A stretch of 9,909 nt of DNA from Actinomycetota bacterium (GTDB lineage: Bacteria > Actinomycetota > Coriobacteriia > Anaerosomatales > JAHIQC01): positions 1 through 9,909 of the forward strand of contig JAHIQC010000031.1 in assembly GCA_018902765.1 (NCBI GenBank), read 5' to 3'. The translations under genes and the position numbers were made by a program. Of the stretch, positions 5,862 to 9,909 are shown piece by piece (the stretch's first letter is position 1; each line of letters opens with the position of its first letter). The notes beneath the pieces are model-generated. The model did not search any database, was not told the origin of the DNA, and saw nothing but the letters and a program-made list of their open reading frames with translations.

Positions 5862-6818
5862 ATGTCCGCCGTGCTCACCCTTGTCTCCGCCTACTCGACG
5901 GCCAGCGCGAGCTTCATCGCGACCGCGAGCGCGACCGCGAGCACCGTGGCCACTGCAGGCGTCGCTGCGACCCATAGTGTGCCCGCGACGGGTGGACTCG
6001 AGTCGATCGTCACGAGTCTGGTGCCCTCGCTTCTGGCGTCCGCGCTGCCCTCGGTCATCACCACCACTGCGCCGGTGACTTCGGCGCCGCTGTTCTTGCC
6101 GGTGTGGTTCGAGGTGGCCGCGATCTTCGCAGGTGCTTTGGCCGGGGGGGTGCGCGCGGTCAGGCGGAAGTTCGACGTGGTCGGCGTGCTCGTATTGGCG
6201 CTCGTGAACGGTCTTGGCGGCGGCATCATGCGCGATCTGTTGCTCCAGGACTATGGGATATTCGCCCTCAAGAACCCTCGAGCGCTCGTTGCCGTGGTTG
6301 TGGCGGCTCTTGTCGCATACTTCTTCTTGCAGGTCGCCACCCGGCTTGGGAGCTCGATGGTGGTGATCGATGCACTCTCGCTCGCGCTGTTCTGCATCGC
6401 TGGCGCCGACAAGGCGCTTATTGCGGGGCTGGGTATCCCGCCGGCGATCCTTTTGGGAGTCGTCACCGCAACGGGTGGCGGAATCATGCGTGACATCCTG
6501 TGCGACACCGAGCCTGTGGTTCTGCGCCCGGGCACCTTCAGCGCCACAGCGGCCGTTGCGGGCAGCAGTGTGTTCGTGTTCATGGTGACGTGGCTGAACT
6601 TCACGAAGCCCTTCGCCATGCTCATCTCCGCGCTCGTGACTCTCGTGCTGCGCATGGGCTCACTGTGGCGTGGCTGGAAATCACGGGAACCTCGTGATCT
6701 GACCGACGTTGTTGCCACCATGCCCCGCAGGTTGCTGAGTGGTGCAGGAAGGCTTCGGCGGACGACACCGTGCGATCCGGATGATCCCGACCCCGACGAC
6801 AGAACGCCCTGCCCCTAG
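5862..6818 (+). CDS. TRIC/UPF0126 family membrane channel or transporter with N-terminal extension
   Basis: Residues about 80-265 are a bacterial TRIC-type (UPF0126) protein. There are two homologous three-helix halves, each with the family motif: GGGIMRD at 119-125 and TGGGIMRDIL at 204-213. About seven hydrophobic segments are visible. Bacterial members are cation channels or, for YicG/YadS-like proteins, linked to glycine transport; which applies here is not decided by sequence. The protein is 318 residues against about 200-220 in the family. The first 78 residues are rich in Ser, Thr and Ala, with a weak hydrophobic start that could act as a signal or extra segment, and the last 45 are a charged, Asp/Pro-rich tail. 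The ATG has a TAGGAG site 8 bases upstream, so the extension is likely real; no better internal start is seen before the conserved part. A 12-base unit in the extension (5919-5942) is duplicated. Confidence 0.88.
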   Translation: MSAVLTLVSAYSTASASFIATASATASTVATAGVAATHSVPATGGLESIVTSLVPSLLASALPSVITTTAPVTSAPLFLPVWFEVAAIFAGALAGGVRAVRRKFDVVGVLVLALVNGLGGGIMRDLLLQDYGIFALKNPRALVAVVVAALVAYFFLQVATRLGSSMVVIDALSLALFCIAGADKALIAGLGIPPAILLGVVTATGGGIMRDILCDTEPVVLRPGTFSATAAVAGSSVFVFMVTWLNFTKPFAMLISALVTLVLRMGSLWRGWKSREPRDLTDVVATMPRRLLSGAGRLRRTTPCDPDDPDPDDRTPCP

Positions 6819-6888
6819 AGGCAAGCTCTTTGCTCGTTGTTGAGTATCATGGGGACTAGGCCATCCACGAAAGCGGGCATTTTCGCAC

Positions 6889-7752
6889 ATGCGTTCACTC
6901 AAGCTCACACTCGCAGCGTCGCTCGCATTCGCTTTGCTCGCGGCGCCCCTCACAGGGTGCGCGGCACAAGACGCGGACTCCGGCGCCATGGGTATGGCGG
7001 CGGGAGGCCCGACCCCGGGACCCGGGATGGGCTTGGGTATTGTCGCCGCCGATGGGGATGCGAGCCTTCAGGTCGCCGAGGAGAGCTCCTCGGCGGAAGG
7101 GATCTTGGTGCAGCGCGTGGTGTCTCCGGGTGCCGGGTGGCTCGTGGTCCGTTCCCTGATCGAGCCCTACGGCGTACTCGGTCGGGTGCATATTGATGCC
7201 GGCGAGAGCCGAGACGTCCTCGTGACGCTTGACGCAGCCGATTCGGCGTTCGCGAGAGTCGCACTGCACGCGGACCGTGGGAGCCGTCAGGTGTTCGAGT
7301 ACGACCCTTTGCGACCCGAGCGAAGCTTCGACAAGCCCGTGTTCGTGGATCAGGTGCCTGTTGAGAGCGACGTGGCCATCAGTAACTTCGGCATCGAGGC
7401 ACCGCAGAACATGGCCTCGATGGTGGTCAAGGACCAGCAACTGGGCCCCGACGGCTCGCTCCTGGTCGATTACGTGCGACTTCCCGGTCCGAGCTGGGTC
7501 GCGGTACACATCATGAGCGATGGAGTCCCGGGGCGCCTTGTGGGATGGGTGGCGCGCGGCAAAGGCGAGTCGTTCGCGTTTCGCGTGCCTTTGGATGGAG
7601 TCCAGGCCGGGGATCGCGTGATGGTGACGCTGCACGCCGACACGGGCGAGATCCTGCAATTCGAATACGACGTGAGCGGGCCTTTGGGCTCGATCGATCA
7701 ACCCTATACCGCTAGCGGGATTGTGGTCGCGAAGGCGGTGCTTCTGCAGTAG
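6889..7752 (+). CDS. Lipoprotein with two DUF7282-like domains
   Basis: The 287-residue protein starts with a lipoprotein signal peptide and lipobox LTGC (Cys24). A Gly/Pro/Met-rich linker follows (31-50). Two similar beta-rich domains come next. The first runs about 84-153: WLVVRSL, LGRVHIDAGES, LVTLD, VALHADRGSRQVFEYD. The second runs about 203-276: WVAVHIMSDGVPG, LVGWVARGKGES, FRVPLD, VTLHADTGEILQFEYD. This pattern (WVVVH, a G-rich turn, then LHADxG and FEY) is that of DUF7282, a domain common in secreted archaeal and actinobacterial proteins with no known activity. The protein is presumably anchored to the outer face of the membrane. The ATG has only a poor ribosome binding site, but the signal peptide begins right there. 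No terminator of note follows; only a 4-base-pair hairpin (GCCT/AGGC) lies just after the stop. Confidence 0.85.
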   Translation: MRSLKLTLAASLAFALLAAPLTGCAAQDADSGAMGMAAGGPTPGPGMGLGIVAADGDASLQVAEESSSAEGILVQRVVSPGAGWLVVRSLIEPYGVLGRVHIDAGESRDVLVTLDAADSAFARVALHADRGSRQVFEYDPLRPERSFDKPVFVDQVPVESDVAISNFGIEAPQNMASMVVKDQQLGPDGSLLVDYVRLPGPSWVAVHIMSDGVPGRLVGWVARGKGESFAFRVPLDGVQAGDRVMVTLHADTGEILQFEYDVSGPLGSIDQPYTASGIVVAKAVLLQ

Positions 7753-7944
7753 TCGGGCCTCTGAGGCATTTAGGATTCGGACTTGGTGGATGAAGCACGG
7801 TCGAGCGGCTAGTTATATACTTCACTTGGTAAGGACACTGCATTTCCGTTTCTCGATTTGGAGGAGGGGGGCACTCGTCAGGATCCGGCTGCAATATCAA
7901 CAGGCAATCGTTCATTTGCATTCCTGAAAGCGAGGCAAGACACC
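7753..7944 (+). promoter_or_regulatory. Leader and promoter region of the ABC transporter operon
   Basis: This 192-base gap is partly AT-rich. TATATA (7814-7819) is the best -10-like hexamer, but no good -35 lies at the normal distance. Further on, GGAGGAGGGGGG at about 7860-7870 looks like a very strong Shine-Dalgarno site, yet no ATG or GTG follows it closely. The true start signal, CGAGG at 7931-7935, lies before the TTG at 7945. The long leader may carry regulation, but I see no recognisable riboswitch. Confidence 0.35.
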
Positions 7945-9147
7945 TTGAAGAACATGAAGAAACTCTCAGTCCTTCTGGCCCTCATGCTCGTCGTGGCCAT
8001 GATGGTCACGGCTTGCGGGACCAAGGACGACACCGCCACCACTGATGGCGGAGACAAGATCATCATCGGTGCGGCCCTTTGTCAGACCGGCATCCAGGCC
8101 CCGCTCGATGAGCCCGCACTTCGCGGCGCGCAGCTGGCAGTCGATGAGCTCAACGCCAACGGCGGTATCCTCGGCAAGCAGGTCGAGCTGCTCAACTTCG
8201 ACGGCAAGAGCGATCCGGTCACGGTCGGCAACGTCGCCAAGCAAATGATCGACAAGGGCGCCGTCGCCATCATCGCACCGAGCGATTTCGACTTCGGTGG
8301 CCCGGCCAGCCGTGAGGCACAGAAGGCCGGCGTCGTCGGTATCTCGCCGTGCGCCTCTTCGCCGCTGTACGGCTCCGCCGCTTTGGGCGACAAGCAGTTC
8401 ACGATGTCCATGTGGAACACCACCATGGGCGCGGCAGTCGCTGAGTACGCATACGGTCAGGATCTCAAGACCGCATACGTCATCACCGACGACTTCATCG
8501 ATTACACCAAGAGCCTCTCGCGCTACTTCATCGCTCGCTATGAGGAGCTCGGTGGAAAGGTGCTGTTCGAGGACAGCTACACGCAGGGTCAGGCCGACGT
8601 TTCGGCCCAGCTCGCGCGCATCAAGGCGCTCCCCGAGCAGCCTGACGTGATCTACGTCTCTTCGTACATGCCTGATCTGGCGCTTATCATCCGTACCCTG
8701 CGCGAGAGCGGCATCACCGCTCCGATCATGGGTGGCGACTCCTACGACGACCCGGCGCTGTTCGAGGCTCTGGGTGCGCAGTACGGCAACAGCATCGTGT
8801 TCGACACTCACGGCTACCTGTCCGATGAGGCCAACCCGAACTATGGCGCTTTCGCCGCTGCGTACGAGAAGAAGTTCAACGCGGCACCCGACGCCGTGTG
8901 GATCATGCCCGGCTACGACGTCGTGATGCTTCTCGCTGAGGCCATGGAGAAGGCCGGCAGCACCGATGGCGCAGAAGTCGCCAAGGTCATGGAGACCACC
9001 ACGTTCGATCTTCTCACCGGTGAGCTCAAGTGGTCCGACGCAGCTTCCGGTCATGAGCCGAACAAGGCTGCCGCATTGGTCAAGATCGAAGGCGGCAAGA
9101 ACACCTTCATGGAGTGGGTCATCCCGGAGAAGATCTCCGCCCCGTAG
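7945..9147 (+). CDS. Branched-chain amino acid type ABC transporter, substrate-binding lipoprotein (LivK-like)
   Basis: The protein has a lipoprotein signal peptide with lipobox VTAC and a two-lobed periplasmic binding protein type I body (Peripla_BP_6). Family marks are IIIGAALCQTG at the start of the first lobe, RGAQLAVDELNANGGILGKQ, the ligand loop GISPCASSP, and the second-lobe stretches VITDDFIDYTKSL and GKVLFEDSYTQGQADVSAQL. The family captures amino acids or other small organic acids for the LivHMGF permease; the ligand cannot be told from sequence. CGAGG lies 9 bases before TTG 7945, while ATG 7954 (MKKLSVLL) has no site at good distance, so I prefer TTG. The shorter version would be 397 residues and is otherwise equivalent. 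Cysteines at positions 43 and 133 (numbered from the ATG) sit where the family usually has Ser/Thr around the ligand. The ATPase gene follows after a large hairpin. Confidence 0.92.
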   Translation: MKNMKKLSVLLALMLVVAMMVTACGTKDDTATTDGGDKIIIGAALCQTGIQAPLDEPALRGAQLAVDELNANGGILGKQVELLNFDGKSDPVTVGNVAKQMIDKGAVAIIAPSDFDFGGPASREAQKAGVVGISPCASSPLYGSAALGDKQFTMSMWNTTMGAAVAEYAYGQDLKTAYVITDDFIDYTKSLSRYFIARYEELGGKVLFEDSYTQGQADVSAQLARIKALPEQPDVIYVSSYMPDLALIIRTLRESGITAPIMGGDSYDDPALFEALGAQYGNSIVFDTHGYLSDEANPNYGAFAAAYEKKFNAAPDAVWIMPGYDVVMLLAEAMEKAGSTDGAEVAKVMETTTFDLLTGELKWSDAASGHEPNKAAALVKIEGGKNTFMEWVIPEKISAP

Positions 9148-9175
9148 GGCTTACTCGCACTACCGCTTGATTGAT

Positions 9176-9229
9176 ACGAAATCCCTGGGGAGGGAGCCTG
9201 GCTTACAGGCTTCCTCCCGCAGGTTTCGT
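9176..9229 (+). promoter_or_regulatory. Large intercistronic stem-loop between the binding protein and ATPase genes
   Basis: GGGAGG-G-AGCCTG (9188-9200) pairs with CAGGCT-T-CCTCCC (9206-9218) around the loop GCTTA, giving 13 pairs with one G-U. CCTG/CAGG with a bulge and the outer ACGAAA/TTTCGT (9176-9181 and 9224-9229) extend it to about 54 bases. There is no T-run, so it is not a textbook terminator. Hairpins between a binding-protein gene and its permease genes commonly protect the upstream mRNA or attenuate transcription, giving excess binding protein. Confidence 0.7.
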
Positions 9230-9276
9230 GACATTCGACGGACGCTCGTGTCCGACTCTTGATTGTGGAGATCTGT

Positions 9277-9909
9277 ATGGAAGCTGCGCAAAGTTCGTCC
9301 AGCACGCTCGAAATACGCAATCTGTGTAAGTCGTTCGCCGGCCTCAAAGCCGTGGACGACGTCAGCTTTGAACTACACACGGGGGAGATCCTTGGCCTCA
9401 TCGGTCCGAATGGTTCGGGCAAGACGACGCTTATCAACGTGGTCACCGGCCTGCTGCGCGCAACGAGCGGCTCGGTCATCGTCGATGGGACCGTCACCAC
9501 GGAAAAGCCGCCGCACCGGGTGGCGCATGCGGGCCTGGCTCGCACGTTCCAGACGATCCGGCTGTTCAAGGAGCTCACGGTCCTTGAGAACGTCGAGGTC
9601 GCCGCTGTCAGCATGGGCAGCTCGAGAAGGTCCGCCGTTCCCCTTGCCGAGGAGTTACTCGCCGAGATGGGAATCGAAGCGTTCTCCGATCGCCTCGCCA
9701 GCGAGATCCCCTTCGGTCACCAGCGCAAGTTGGAGATCGCACGGGCGCTCGCGATGAAACCGAAGTTCCTGCTGCTCGACGAGCCGGCCGCTGGCCTTAA
9801 TGAAGAGGAAAGCGACCTGCTGCTCGAGTTGCTGAGATCCATACCTGAGAAGAAGGGTGTCGGCGTGCTGATCGTCGAGCACGACATGCGCTTGATGATG
9901 AACCTGTGC
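9277..9909 (+). CDS. Branched-chain amino acid type ABC transporter ATPase (LivG-like), partial (right edge)
   Basis: The frame from ATG 9277 is open for 211 codons to the window edge; the family is about 255 residues, so roughly 45 are missing. Visible motifs are Walker A GPNGSGKT (43-50), the Q-loop RTFQTIRLF (about 89-97), the LivG-type signature PFGHQRKLEIARAL (about 145-158) in place of LSGGQ, Walker B FLLLDEPAAGLN (about 164-175) and the H-loop VEHDM (200-204). These place it with LivG more than LivF. It would couple ATP hydrolysis to uptake of the ligand bound by the lipoprotein upstream, from the cytoplasmic face. The start is supported by GTGGAG 6 bases upstream. The other permease genes, livH, livM and livF, are expected to the right. 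Confidence 0.92.
   Translation, partial: MEAAQSSSSTLEIRNLCKSFAGLKAVDDVSFELHTGEILGLIGPNGSGKTTLINVVTGLLRATSGSVIVDGTVTTEKPPHRVAHAGLARTFQTIRLFKELTVLENVEVAAVSMGSSRRSAVPLAEELLAEMGIEAFSDRLASEIPFGHQRKLEIARALAMKPKFLLLDEPAAGLNEEESDLLLELLRSIPEKKGVGVLIVEHDMRLMMNLC

Noticed and set aside
6819..6888. Promoter before the DUF7282 lipoprotein (TATCAT at 6845-6850)
   Set aside because: The -10-like hexamer is good, but no -35 match lies at 16-18 bases, so it is not listed as a feature.
7825..7842. Sigma-54-like -24/-12 element (TTGG, then TGCA, with GG and GC ten bases apart)
   Set aside because: The spacing is right and several consensus bases match, but three conserved bases differ, and sigma-54 is generally absent in the likely phylum. 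No enhancer-type activator is seen, so I treat it as chance.
7966..9054. 362-codon minus-strand open frame opposite the binding-protein gene
   Set aside because: It mirrors the codon bias of the well-supported plus-strand gene and has no domain, ribosome binding site or transporter context.

Overview
The window is GC-rich bacterial DNA with standard Shine-Dalgarno sites, GTG and TTG starts next to ATG, and TGA used as a normal stop. The gene content (PadR regulators, a DUF7282-type lipoprotein, LivK/LivG transport, a CcdA/thioredoxin pair) and the codon style suggest a member of the Actinomycetota, perhaps an anaerobic one of Coriobacteriia type. The sequence alone does not prove this.

Layout. 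(1) Positions 1-324, minus strand: a HipB-like HTH antitoxin/repressor that runs off the left edge, with an AT-rich, dyad-containing promoter region behind it. (2) Positions 393-919: about 330 bases without a gene, then the wreck of an ArsR-family regulator that has an internal deletion and frameshift. (3) Positions 964-2599, plus strand: a tight redox operon of a membrane-anchored thioredoxin (CQPC), a CcdA-type membrane electron carrier that overlaps it by 4 bases, and a thioredoxin-fold protein whose 125-codon frame is interrupted by two in-frame TGA codons. Each TGA is followed, 24 and 26 bases later, by the apical loop of a stable hairpin of bacterial SECIS type. I read this gene as a previously unannotated selenoprotein with one and possibly two selenocysteines; it is the most interesting item here. 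(4) Positions 4967-2696, minus strand: a PadR regulator with a His/Gly-rich N terminus and a UbiB/ABC1-type atypical kinase, one operon, convergent with the redox operon. (5) Positions 4968-5142: a divergent promoter region with four dyad-symmetric elements in under 80 bases. (6) Positions 5143-7752, plus strand: a secreted charged protein ending in VEPTVT repeats, a TRIC/UPF0126 membrane protein with an unusual N-terminal extension, and a lipoprotein with two copies of a DUF7282-like domain. (7) Positions 7945 to the right edge: the start of a branched-chain amino acid type ABC transporter (LivK-like lipoprotein, then a LivG-like ATPase cut by the edge), with a large hairpin between the two genes.

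How the parts may work together: the thioredoxin-CcdA-selenoprotein set looks like a path that carries electrons from cytoplasmic thiols through CcdA to an extracytoplasmic thioredoxin, with the small selenoprotein as a possible cytoplasmic partner. Its presumed ArsR controller has decayed. The remaining genes form separate units for membrane/quinone physiology, cell-surface proteins and nutrient uptake.
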